DNA of 39,091 bases from Siccirubricoccus soli (GCF_024178315.1 NZ_JAMZIK010000082.1:1-39091); one strand, 5' to 3'. Shown: positions 17,824 to 25,212, numbered from the stretch's first letter. The notes: generated by a model from the letters alone, not told the origin. Numbers and translations: made by a program.

Positions 17824-18845
17824 CCGTGTTGCTCCCTGCCCCCGAGGCCCGGCCCCCCGCCCGCATGGTCGGCGGCCGCCTGCCCATCCTCGACGCTGCG
17901 CCCTTCCTGCGCGGCGAATCGGGCGCGCTCGAGGTCCTGGCGGCCGAGCTGCGCTTCGCCCTGGAGAATGTCGGCTTCTACCTGCTGGCCGGCCACGGCA
18001 TCGAGGACAAGCTGATCGAGGAGACCTACGCCGCCTCGAAGCGCTTCCACGCCCAGCCGGTCGAGGAGAAGCTGAAGATCCGGATCAATGAGCACAATCT
18101 CGGCTATATGCCGATGCGCGGCTCGCTGAACCGCACCAGCGCCTACAACCCGAACGGCAAGCCGAGCGTCAACGAGGCTTTCTTCCTCCGCCGCCAGCGC
18201 ATGCCCGATGACCCCGACGTCATCGCCAACAAGCCGCTGCGTGGGCTGAACCAGTGGCCGGAGGGGATGCCGGGCTTCCGCGAGGACTGCCTGCGCTACA
18301 TGGACCGCATGATGCGCCTCGGGCAGAGCCTGGTACCGGTCTATGCCCGTGCCCTGGGCCTGGTGCCGGACTACTTCGAGAAAGCCTTCGCCCTGCCGAA
18401 CCTGATCCTCCGCCTCACCCATTACCCGGCGGTGGAGGGCTTCCAGGAGGGCGAGTTCAGCATCGCCCCGCATACCGATAGCGGCTTCATGACGCTGCTG
18501 CCGGCCAATCCGGTGGACGGGCTTTCGGTGCATCTGCCGGACGGCACCTGGTTCGACATTCCCCATGTCCCCGGCACCTACACGGTGAATAGCGGGGACA
18601 TGCTGCACCGCTGGACCAACGAGGTCTTCCTCTCCACCCCGCACCGGGTGCGCAATGTCAGCCCGGCGGCGCGCTACGCCATTCCCTTCTTCTTCGATCC
18701 CCACCCGGATACGATGATCGAGGCGCTGCCGAGCTGCGTCGGGCCGGACCGACCGGCGAAGCACCCGCCCATCCTGTTCGACGACTACATCATCTGGTTC
18801 GCGCGCAAGAACTACGTCCACCAGCAGAAGGACGCGGCGGCCTGA
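17820..18845 (+). CDS. Isopenicillin-N-synthase-like 2-oxoglutarate/Fe(II)-dependent oxygenase
   Basis: 341 residues. The N-terminal DIOX_N region (about 18-130) contains LRFALENVGFYLLAGHGI. The double-stranded beta-helix core carries the iron ligands His218 and Asp220 (APHTDSG) and His275 (STPHRVRN), with Arg285 (ARYAIPFF) placed to bind 2-oxoglutarate. It oxidises a small molecule, consuming O2. The start codon overlaps the amidase stop (ATGA), so amidase and oxygenase are made together. A perfect hairpin follows. Fungal and plant IPNS-like relatives act on many substrates, so no specific product is claimed. Confidence 0.9.
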   Translation: MTVLLPAPEARPPARMVGGRLPILDAAPFLRGESGALEVLAAELRFALENVGFYLLAGHGIEDKLIEETYAASKRFHAQPVEEKLKIRINEHNLGYMPMRGSLNRTSAYNPNGKPSVNEAFFLRRQRMPDDPDVIANKPLRGLNQWPEGMPGFREDCLRYMDRMMRLGQSLVPVYARALGLVPDYFEKAFALPNLILRLTHYPAVEGFQEGEFSIAPHTDSGFMTLLPANPVDGLSVHLPDGTWFDIPHVPGTYTVNSGDMLHRWTNEVFLSTPHRVRNVSPAARYAIPFFFDPHPDTMIEALPSCVGPDRPAKHPPILFDDYIIWFARKNYVHQQKDAAA

Positions 18846-18851
18846 GCCTCT

Positions 18852-18882
18852 GCCGTGCGGCCCGACCATCCGGCCGCACGGC
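18852..18882 (+). terminator. Terminator hairpin after the amidase/oxygenase operon
   Basis: Perfect 11-bp stem GCCGTGCGGCC (18852-18862) with GGCCGCACGGC (18872-18882), 9-nt loop, starting 6 nt after the oxygenase stop; CCTTCCTGG follows. Confidence 0.75.
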
Positions 18883-18921
18883 CCTTCCTGGCCTTCGCCG
18901 CGCATTCTACAGGGCCCGGGC

Positions 18922-19467
18922 ATGAGCGACGGCGAGTGGGAAGCCTGGATGGCGGCGGCACAGGCGGGGGATTCCCGCGCCTATGACCGCCTGCTGCGCG
19001 CCGCCCTGCCGCTGCTGCGCGGCGTCGCGCGCCGCCGCATCCGCGACCCGGCGGAGGCGGAGGATGCGGTGCAGGACGCGCTGCTGACGATTCACCGGCT
19101 GCGCGACACCTACGACCCCGCCCGGCCCCTCAAGCCCTGGCTCATCGCCATCACGGAACGCCGGGCCATCGACCGGCTTCGCCGCTCCTCCCGCCGCGCC
19201 GGGCGGGAATCGGCGATCGATGAATTCGGGGAAACCTTGCCCGACCCTCTGGCGAATCAGGGGGAGGCGAAGGTGGCGGCGGCGGAGCTGCGTTCGGCCG
19301 TCGCCGCCCTGCCGGAGGCGCAGCGGACGGCGCTCGGCCTCGCCAAGCTGCAAGATTTGCCGCTTGCCGAGGCGAGCGCCCGCTCCGGCATGTCGATCGG
19401 GGCGCTGAAGGTGGCGACGCACCGGGCGGTGAAGGCGCTCAGGAAGCGCCTCGGCGGGGAGGAGTAG
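18922..19467 (+). CDS. ECF-type RNA polymerase sigma factor (NrsF-controlled, SigF-like)
   Basis: 181 residues. Sigma region 2 is at about 12-90 (AEAEDAVQDALLTIHRLRDTY with the aromatic/acidic signature, ITERRAIDRLRR). Region 4 is at about 115-175 (LPEAQRTALGLAKLQDLPLAEA, then SIGALKVATHRAVKAL as the helix-turn-helix). It is followed after 1 bp by an NrsF/DUF1109 anti-sigma gene, which places it in the group typified by Caulobacter SigF, active in heavy-metal and oxidative stress. Released sigma would drive stress genes. I see no clear SigF-type promoter immediately upstream. Confidence 0.92.
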   Translation: MSDGEWEAWMAAAQAGDSRAYDRLLRAALPLLRGVARRRIRDPAEAEDAVQDALLTIHRLRDTYDPARPLKPWLIAITERRAIDRLRRSSRRAGRESAIDEFGETLPDPLANQGEAKVAAAELRSAVAALPEAQRTALGLAKLQDLPLAEASARSGMSIGALKVATHRAVKALRKRLGGEE

Positions 19468-19468
19468 G

Positions 19469-20122
19469 GTGCGGAGCGAGGATCTGATCGGCCAGCTGAC
19501 CGCCGATCTCACCCCGGTGCGGCGCATGGCCCCGCCCGGCTGGCAGGCGCTGCTCTGGCTGGCGCTGGCGGCGGCGGCCATCGGATTGTGCGTGCTGGCC
19601 ATCGGCCTCCGGCACGATCTGCAGGCGCGGATGGCGCTGCCCTTCGAGCTCGGGCAGTGGCTGGCGTCGGTCGCCACCGGCATCTGCGCCGCCCTGGCCG
19701 CTGCCATGCTGGCCCGGGCGGACCGGTCGGCCGCCTGGGGCCTGCTGCCGCTGCCGCCGCTGGTGCTCTGGCTGGCCAGTCTCGGCTGGGGATGCCTGGC
19801 GGATATCGTCCGGCTCGGCCCCATCGAGGGCCAGCTCGAGACCTCCTGGGGCTGCCTGCGCTTCACCCTGCTGCTGGGGGCGCCGCTGACCGCGGCGCTG
19901 CTGCTGCTGCTGCGCCATGCCGGGCCGGTGCGGCCGCGGCCGGTGCTGCTGCTCGGCGCCCTGGCCTCGGCGGCGCTCTGCTCGGCGGGGCTGACGCTCT
20001 TCCACCATCTGGATGCGGCGGTGATGGTGCTGCTCTGGCACAGCGGCGCGGCGCTGGTGCTGCTGGGCCTGGTCAGCCTGTTCGGCGACCGGCTGCTGAT
20101 GCGTGCGCCGGGTTCGGGATAG
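19469..20122 (+). CDS. nrsF: NrsF-like (DUF1109) six-helix anti-sigma factor
   Basis: 217 residues, starting with GTG at 19469, one base after the sigma stop, with GGGGAGGA inside the sigma gene as ribosome-binding site. Six hydrophobic helices, starting at about 27 and ending at about 205, fit the DUF1109 family. These proteins hold the partner sigma at the inner membrane and release it on metal stress. The conserved loop cysteine is present (Cys129, SWGCLRF). At the place where the family commonly has a second cysteine (HC) this protein has His-His (FHHLD, His179-His180). Other cysteines lie at 41, 73, 109 and 171. Confidence 0.88.
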   Translation: MRSEDLIGQLTADLTPVRRMAPPGWQALLWLALAAAAIGLCVLAIGLRHDLQARMALPFELGQWLASVATGICAALAAAMLARADRSAAWGLLPLPPLVLWLASLGWGCLADIVRLGPIEGQLETSWGCLRFTLLLGAPLTAALLLLLRHAGPVRPRPVLLLGALASAALCSAGLTLFHHLDAAVMVLLWHSGAALVLLGLVSLFGDRLLMRAPGSG

Positions 20123-20131
20123 ATCCCGCTC

Positions 20132-20147
20132 CCGGCCGCGCGGCCGG
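20132..20147 (+). terminator. Palindromic hairpin after nrsF
   Basis: Perfect 16-bp palindrome CCGGCCGCGCGGCCGG, 9 nt after the nrsF stop. It can fold as a 6-bp stem with a 4-nt loop; no U tract. It may end the sigma/nrsF unit before the oxygenase gene. Confidence 0.45.
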
Positions 20148-20188
20148 ATAGGTCAGCGCAAGATGCGGCAGGCGGGGCGGCCCGATCC

Positions 20189-20911
20189 ATGCCACACAGC
20201 CTTATGGACATTGCCGAACGCATTGCCGCACTGGACTGGACGCATCTGGCCGGGGAGATGGACCGCTACGGCGCCGCCGCCCTCGGTCCCCTGCTGCGGC
20301 CGGAGGAATGCGCCGCCCTGGCCGCGCTCTACGGGCAGGAGGAAGGGTTCCGCAGCCGCATCGTCATGGCCCGCCATGGCTTCGGCCAGGGCGAGTACAA
20401 ATACTTTGCCGCCCCGCTGCCGGCCCCGGTGGCGGCGCTGCGGGAGGCGCTCTATCGCCGCCTGGCGCCCATCGCCAATGGCTGGGCCGAGCGGCTGGGC
20501 GAGGCGCGGCGTTACCCGCCGGAGCTCGCCGACTTCCTGGCCGAATGCCATGCCGCGGGGCAGTGCCGGCCGACGCCGCTGCTGCTGCGCTACGGGCCGG
20601 GCGACTATAATTGCCTGCACCAGGACCTTTATGGCCCGCTGGTCTTTCCGCTGCAGGTGGCGGTGCTGCTTTCGGCCCCCGGTGAGGAGTTCCAGGGCGG
20701 CGAATTCGTCCTGACGGAGCAGCGCCCCCGCATGCAGTCCCGCGCCGAGGTGGTGCCGCTGCGCCAGGGGGAGGCGGTAGCCTTCGCCGTCCATCATCGC
20801 CCGGTGCAAGGCACGCGCGGCACCTACCGTGTCACCCTGCGCCATGGCGTCAGCCGCCTCCGCGCCGGCCAGCGCTTCACCCTGGGTGTAATCTTCCACG
20901 ACGCAGCCTGA
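20189..20911 (+). CDS. Prolyl-4-hydroxylase-like 2OG-Fe(II) oxygenase
   Basis: 240 residues (a second ATG at 20204 would remove five). Iron ligands His144 and Asp146 (CLHQDLYG), distal His219 with Arg229 ten residues on (RHGVSRLRAGQRFTLGVIFHD), the pattern of P4H-like oxygenases. The conserved IFHDA end and RYGPGDYN ahead of the HxD motif fit a bacterial subgroup of unknown substrate. It lies 66 bp behind nrsF on the same strand. It could belong to the stress regulon of the ECF sigma, but the palindrome at 20132-20147 may separate the units. No signal peptide, so it is cytosolic. Confidence 0.85.
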   Translation: MPHSLMDIAERIAALDWTHLAGEMDRYGAAALGPLLRPEECAALAALYGQEEGFRSRIVMARHGFGQGEYKYFAAPLPAPVAALREALYRRLAPIANGWAERLGEARRYPPELADFLAECHAAGQCRPTPLLLRYGPGDYNCLHQDLYGPLVFPLQVAVLLSAPGEEFQGGEFVLTEQRPRMQSRAEVVPLRQGEAVAFAVHHRPVQGTRGTYRVTLRHGVSRLRAGQRFTLGVIFHDAA

Positions 20912-20930
20912 ATTGAGCCCCTTGGCAACC

Positions 20931-21038
20931 CGGCTGCCCGTTGCCCTGACGCGGCCTTGCCGCGCCAGGCTGTGCCATGCGCCGCTCATCGAGCGCTTTC
21001 CGGGGCCCACCATGGCGTTGCGCAGCAACGTCATGGGG
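20931..21038 (-). repeat. Structured post-stop element, copy A
   Basis: Minus strand, starting 3 nt after the stop of the small membrane protein gene. Order on its strand: CCCCATGA, hairpin CGTTGC-TGC-GCAACG (21030-21016), GGGCCCCGGA, a GCGCTCGATGAGCG hairpin, CACAGCC, an 11-bp stem with AAG loop (20969-20959 with 20955-20945), and a GGGCAACGGGCAGCC tail. The opening 23 positions match copy B. The long stem differs from B at two paired positions, G-T to C-G and C-G to T-A, so pairing is kept. It lies between two convergent gene ends. Confidence 0.75.
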
Positions 21039-21041
21039 AAC

Positions 21042-21194
21042 TCAGCATCCGGTGATCCGGCCGGAGGCGATGCAGTCCTGGTAGCTCATCGCCCGGTGCA
21101 GGGCAGGGAAGAGCAGGTACCCGCCCCCCAGCACGGCCAGGATGACGATCAGCGCGATGACGGGCAGCAGGTCGCGGCGTGGGGGAGGCGGCAT
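21042..21194 (-). CDS. 50-residue single-pass membrane protein
   Basis: ATG at 21194, TGA at 21044-21042. A short basic N-terminus (MPPPPRRDL) is followed by one hydrophobic helix (about 9-29, LLPVIALIVILAVLGGGYLL) and a small polar tail containing YQDCIASGR and a terminal Cys. Inside-positive topology predicts a periplasmic tail with two cysteines. The tail looks like a conserved small-protein motif rather than random translation. No clear Shine-Dalgarno sequence. It is divergent from the TPP enzyme gene at 21297 and ends 3 nt before repeat copy A. Function unknown. Confidence 0.7.
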   Translation of the reverse strand: MPPPPRRDLLPVIALIVILAVLGGGYLLFPALHRAMSYQDCIASGRITGC

Positions 21195-21296
21195 GGGAGG
21201 GCCAAGCTGTGGCGGAAGCCGGGCGAGGGCAAGGCACCTTCTTCCCCTGGCCCGCCACCCTGATTAGGGTCGCGCCGAAGCATCCAGGGGAACGCC

Positions 21297-23036
21297 ATGC
21301 CGGACCAAGCCGCGCCAGGCAGCAGCAACGCCACCGTCGCCCTTCGCCTTGCCGAAGCCTTTCGCCGCCATGGCGTCACCCTGACCTTTGGCCAGAGCCT
21401 GCCCAGCGCCTTCCACCTGGCGGCGCCGCATGTGGGAATCGAGCAGAAGGTCTATCGCCAGGAGAATGCCGGCGGGACCATGGCGGATGGCTATGCCCGC
21501 ATCTCCCGCAAGGTGGGCGTGGTCACCGCCCAGAACGGCCCCGCTGCCACCCTGCTGGTGCCGCCGCTGGCCGAGGCGCTGAAGGCCAGCATTCCCATCG
21601 TCGCCCTGGTGCAGGAGGTGACGCGCGACGCCACCGACCGCAACGCCTTCCAGGAGTTGGACCACCTCAACATGTTCGCCCCCGTGGCGAAATGGGTCCG
21701 CCGGATCGACCGCGCCGACCGGCTCGACGACTATGTGGACATGGCCTTCACCGCCGCCACCTCCGGCCGGCCGGGCCCTGCCGTGCTGCTGACGCCGGCC
21801 GATCTGCTGACCGAGGCGGCGGCGCCTATCTCCTCCCTGCTGCGGCCGCGGCAGCTTTCGCTGGGCGAGGCGCCGCTGGACCGGGTGCTGGCCGACCCCG
21901 CCGCCATCGCCCTGGCGGCCGATGCGCTGGCCAGCGCCAAGCACCCGCTGGTGGTCGCCGGCGGCGGCGTGCACCTCTCCGGCGCGGTGGCCGAGCTGGC
22001 AGTGCTGCAGGAGGTGGCGCATCTTCCCATCGCCACCACCGTCATGGGCAAGGGCAGCGTGGCGGAGACGCATCCGCTGACCCTCGGCGTCATCGGCTAT
22101 GTAATGGGGCAGGGGGCGCGCACCCAGGCGCTGCGTCCCATGGTGGACCGCGCCGATCTGGTGCTGCTGGTCGGCAACCGCACCAACCAGAACGGCACCG
22201 ATAGCTGGAAGCTGTTCCAGCCCGGCACGCGCTTTATCCATCTGGACCTCGACCCGATGGAGGTCGGCCGGAATTACGAGGCGATGCGGCTGGTGGGCGA
22301 TGCCAAGCTCACCCTGGCGGCGCTGACCGAGGCGCTGAAATCGCGCGACCTCTCTGCCCGCGCCGCCGCCCGCCCGGCGCTGGAGGCGGAGATCGCCGCC
22401 GGCATCGCCACCTGGAAGCGGACCATCGCCGGCATCACCACCCGCGACGCCAAGCTGCCACGGCCGGAGCGGCTGATGGCAGAGCTGGATGCGCTCCTCG
22501 GGCCGGAGGACATCGTCGTCGCCGATGCCTCCTACTCCTCCATCTGGATCGCGAATTACCTGACGGCGCGGCGGCCGGGGCAGCGCTTCCTCACCCCGCG
22601 CGGCATTGCCGGCCTCGGCTGGGGCCTGCCCATGGCCATCGGCGCGCAGATCGCCGCCCCCGATGCGCGCGTGGTCTGCCTCTGCGGCGATGGCGGCTTC
22701 GGCCATAGCTGGGCGGAGCTGGAGACGCTGCGGCGGATGGAGCTGCCGGTGACGCTGCTGGTGCTGAACAACGGCATCCTCGGCTACCAGAAGCATGCCG
22801 AGGAGGTGAAATTCGGCGAGCACACCATCGCCGTGAACTTCACCGCCGTGGACCACGCCGCCATCGCCCGCGCCTGCGGCGTGGAGGGGGTGCGGGTGGA
22901 GGCGAGCGGCGCGATTCGCGGCGCGCTGGAGGCGGCGCTGGCCTCGCCGAAGCCGGTGCTGATCGACATGGTCACCGACCCCGACGCGAAGCCGCCCATC
23001 TCCTTCTACGCCGGCCATTACCCGGAGCCGTTTTGA
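21297..23036 (+). CDS. Thiamine-pyrophosphate-dependent enzyme, acetolactate synthase large-subunit family
   Basis: 579 residues, full length for the family. N-terminal PYR domain with catalytic Glu56 (YRQENAGG), central domain at about 190-340 (HPLVVAGGGVHLSG), and a C-terminal PP domain with a canonical GDGGFGHS (464-471) to LNN (490-492) TPP/Mg motif. There is no ilvN small subunit, so it is more likely catabolic than a branched-chain biosynthetic enzyme. CAGGGGAA precedes the ATG. Transcribed toward a zinc alcohol dehydrogenase and an SDR, with repeat copy B in between. The reaction would be decarboxylation and/or ligation of a 2-keto acid. Confidence 0.9.
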   Translation: MPDQAAPGSSNATVALRLAEAFRRHGVTLTFGQSLPSAFHLAAPHVGIEQKVYRQENAGGTMADGYARISRKVGVVTAQNGPAATLLVPPLAEALKASIPIVALVQEVTRDATDRNAFQELDHLNMFAPVAKWVRRIDRADRLDDYVDMAFTAATSGRPGPAVLLTPADLLTEAAAPISSLLRPRQLSLGEAPLDRVLADPAAIALAADALASAKHPLVVAGGGVHLSGAVAELAVLQEVAHLPIATTVMGKGSVAETHPLTLGVIGYVMGQGARTQALRPMVDRADLVLLVGNRTNQNGTDSWKLFQPGTRFIHLDLDPMEVGRNYEAMRLVGDAKLTLAALTEALKSRDLSARAAARPALEAEIAAGIATWKRTIAGITTRDAKLPRPERLMAELDALLGPEDIVVADASYSSIWIANYLTARRPGQRFLTPRGIAGLGWGLPMAIGAQIAAPDARVVCLCGDGGFGHSWAELETLRRMELPVTLLVLNNGILGYQKHAEEVKFGEHTIAVNFTAVDHAAIARACGVEGVRVEASGAIRGALEAALASPKPVLIDMVTDPDAKPPISFYAGHYPEPF

Positions 23037-23040
23037 TTGG

Positions 23041-23147
23041 TCCCCATGACGTTGCTGCGCAACGCCCTGGGGGCCCCGGAGGCGCTCGATGATCAGCGCC
23101 TCGCACAGCCTGCCGTGGCAAAGCCACGGCAGGACAGCAGGCGGTCC
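23041..23147 (+). repeat. Structured post-stop element, copy B
   Basis: Starts 4 nt after the TPP enzyme stop. Three hairpins are visible. The first is CGTTGC-TGC-GCAACG (23050-23064). The second is GGCGCT (23081-23086) with AGCGCC (23095-23100). The third is a perfect 11-bp stem CCTGCCGTGGC (23109-23119) with GCCACGGCAGG (23123-23133) and an AAA loop. A GGACAGCAGGCGGTCC tail follows. Best-formed of the three copies in the window. It could end transcription before the alcohol dehydrogenase, whose own ribosome-binding site lies 10-20 nt beyond. Confidence 0.75.
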
Positions 23148-23170
23148 GGTTCATTGAAGGAAGTCCCAGG

Positions 23171-24211
23171 ATGCTGGCGTTGCGCAAAACTCGGCCGGAA
23201 TTCGGGCTGGAGTTCCAGGAAATCCCGGACGCCCCGCCGCCCGGTCCGGCCGAGGTGGTGGTGCGGGTGGAGGCGGCCGGGATCTGCGGCTCCGACGTCC
23301 ATGCCTATGAATGGACCGCGGGCTATGAGTTCATGGTCCCGCACCTGCCCCTGACCATGGGCCATGAATTCGCCGGCACCATCAGCCGCAACGGCACCGG
23401 CTCGGGCTTCGCCGAGGGCGACCGGGTCGCCGTCATCCCCTTCGTCTTCTGCGGCCATTGCGCCAATTGCCGCAGCGGCGAGACGCGCAATTGCCTGAAG
23501 CGGGAGACCATCGGCCTGACCCGGGATGGCGGCTTCCAGGCGGAGGTCCGCATCCCCTCCCGCTGCTGCGTCGCCATCCCGCCTCAGCTCGACATGGAGG
23601 TGGCGGCGCTGGCCGAGCCCCTTGGCGTGGGCGCGGAGGCGGTGCTGACCGCGGAGGTCGGGTTGGGCGATACGGTGCTGGTACTGGGGCCGGGCACCAT
23701 CGGCCAGGCCATCGCCCTCTTCGCCCGGCTGGCCGGCGCGGCGCGGGTCATCATCGCCGGCCGCGCCGATGCGCCACGCTTCGAGGTGCTGAAGGCGCTC
23801 GGCTTCGCCGATCTGGTGGATGTGGCGGAGGGACCGCTGGCTGAGCAGGTGCTGGCGCTCACCGGCGGCCGCGCCGTGGATGTGGTGCTGGAGGCGACCG
23901 GGGTGCCGGCCACGCTGAACGAGGGCATGGCCGTGCTGAAGAAGGGCGGCGTCATCGTCGCCGCCGGCATCCATGCCGAGGCGCTGACCCTGCCGCTGAC
24001 CAATTTCGTCCGCATGCGCCACCAGCTCCGCGCCACCCATGGCGCGGAGCGCCGCACCTGGGACCGGGTGCTGGCGCATCTCGGCGCAACGCCGGAGGCC
24101 TTCCGCCCGATGATCACCCACCGCCTGCCGCTGGAGCGCGGGCTGGAAGGCTTCGAGCTCGCCCGCCAGCGCGCGGCGAGCAAGGTGATCCTCTCCCCCT
24201 CCGTCGCCTGA
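23171..24211 (+). CDS. Zinc-dependent medium-chain alcohol/polyol dehydrogenase
   Basis: 346 residues, the standard MDR length. Catalytic zinc ligands Cys39 (GICGSD), His65-Glu66 (GHEFAG) and Glu149 (LAEPLG). The structural-zinc cysteines are at 94, 97, 100 and 108 (CGHCANCRSGETRNC). The Rossmann motif is GPGTIG (173-178). Closest in style to threonine, sorbitol or other polyol dehydrogenases, oxidising a secondary alcohol with NAD(P). ATG at 23171 follows GAAGGAAG. It forms a likely catabolic group with the TPP enzyme upstream and the SDR downstream, although two repeat-bearing gaps separate the genes. Confidence 0.92.
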   Translation: MLALRKTRPEFGLEFQEIPDAPPPGPAEVVVRVEAAGICGSDVHAYEWTAGYEFMVPHLPLTMGHEFAGTISRNGTGSGFAEGDRVAVIPFVFCGHCANCRSGETRNCLKRETIGLTRDGGFQAEVRIPSRCCVAIPPQLDMEVAALAEPLGVGAEAVLTAEVGLGDTVLVLGPGTIGQAIALFARLAGAARVIIAGRADAPRFEVLKALGFADLVDVAEGPLAEQVLALTGGRAVDVVLEATGVPATLNEGMAVLKKGGVIVAAGIHAEALTLPLTNFVRMRHQLRATHGAERRTWDRVLAHLGATPEAFRPMITHRLPLERGLEGFELARQRAASKVILSPSVA

Positions 24212-24322
24212 GGGGATGAGGCCGATCTTCCTTCCCCGCCTGCGGGGGAGGGCAGGGGCGGGGGCTTCCTCCGCCTTGCAAACCCGCCGCCAGCCACCCC
24301 GCCAGCGGGGGAGGGGATGAGG
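24210..24322. repeat. Dispersed CCCCGC/GCGGGG hairpins bounded by a 12-bp direct repeat
   Basis: GAGGGGATGAGG occurs at 24210-24221 and again at 24311-24322, 101 bp apart. Between or beside the copies are two short hairpins, TTCCCCGC/GCGGGGGA (24232-24249) and CCCCGC-CA-GCGGGG (24297-24310), facing opposite ways. This is the style of small dispersed intergenic repeats common in GC-rich alphaproteobacteria. The second direct repeat doubles as the ribosome-binding region of the next SDR. Confidence 0.6.
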
Positions 24323-24330
24323 ACCAGCCC

Positions 24331-25092
24331 ATGAGCAACCAGAATCGCGTGGCCCTGATCACCGGCGCCGGACGCGGCATCGGTGCCGCAATCGCCACCA
24401 AATTCGCCGCCCTGGGCCATCCCGTGGCCGTCGCCGATGTCATCCCCGAGCGGGAGGCGGTGGCCGAGGCGATCCGCGCCGCGGGCGGCCAGGCCCGCGC
24501 AATCGCCCTGGACGTGGCGGATGACGCGGCCGTGGCCAACCTGCCCTCCCTGCTCGGCGACTGGTGGGACCGCCTCGGCATCCTGGTGAACAATGCCGGC
24601 ATCTCCCCCAAAGGGCCGGACGGCAAGGCGCGGAAGATCCGCGACATGCCCGCCGAGGAATGGCGCCGGGTGCTGGCGGTGAACCTCACCGGCGCCTTCC
24701 TCGTCTCCCAGGCCTGCATCGCGCCGCTGCGGGCCCGCCGCTGGGGCCGCGTCATCATGCTCACCAGCCAGGCCGCGCGGGCGAAGAGCCAGATCGCCGG
24801 CGCGCATTACGCCGCGGCCAAATCCGGCCTCATGGGCTTCGCCCGCAGCCTGGCGACGGAGCTCGGCCCGGACGGCATCACGGTGAACTCCATCGCCCCT
24901 GGCCGGATCGACACGCCGATGTCCCGCGGCACCACCGATGCCGCCAATGCCGCCTTCCTGGCCCAGGTGCCGGTCGGCCGGGTCGGGACGCCGGAGGATG
25001 TGGCGGAGGTGGCGGCCTTTCTCGCCTCCGATGCCGCCTCCTACCTCAATGGCGCCACCCTCGATGTTGGCGGCGGCAGCTTCATGCCCTGA
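24331..25092 (+). CDS. Short-chain dehydrogenase/reductase, FabG-like
   Basis: 253 residues. TGAGRGIG (11-18), NNAG (87-90), Ser146, Tyr160 and Lys164 (HYAAAKSG), and the FabG-type ending YLNGATLDVGGG. It reduces or oxidises a keto/hydroxy compound with NAD(P). GATGAGGA precedes the ATG. Context with an alcohol dehydrogenase and a TPP enzyme suggests carbohydrate-derived substrates rather than fatty acid synthesis, where fabG would be expected beside acpP or fabD. Confidence 0.9.
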   Translation: MSNQNRVALITGAGRGIGAAIATKFAALGHPVAVADVIPEREAVAEAIRAAGGQARAIALDVADDAAVANLPSLLGDWWDRLGILVNNAGISPKGPDGKARKIRDMPAEEWRRVLAVNLTGAFLVSQACIAPLRARRWGRVIMLTSQAARAKSQIAGAHYAAAKSGLMGFARSLATELGPDGITVNSIAPGRIDTPMSRGTTDAANAAFLAQVPVGRVGTPEDVAEVAAFLASDAASYLNGATLDVGGGSFMP

Positions 25093-25183
25093 TCTGCGAC
25101 GCGGATAAGCGCGCCGTCAGCCCCGGCCATGCGACTGTCATCCCGCCCGCCGTGCCCGGCGGCCGGCCGGGATGCACCCTTCC

Positions 25184-25212
25184 TTGACTCCCCCCTTCCG
25201 GCGGGCTTCAAC
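25184..25212 (+). promoter_or_regulatory. Candidate sigma-70 promoter for the lepB-rnc-era unit
   Basis: TTGACT (25184-25189) and TTCAAC (25207-25212) with exactly 17 bp between them, 44 bp before the lepB start. The -35 matches 5 of 6 consensus bases and the -10 matches 3 of 6. Confidence 0.4.

Noticed and set aside
20913-21263. A 116-codon plus-strand frame downstream of the P4H-like oxygenase
   Set aside because: It crosses repeat copy A and runs antisense to the 50-residue membrane protein, and its translation has no coherent character.
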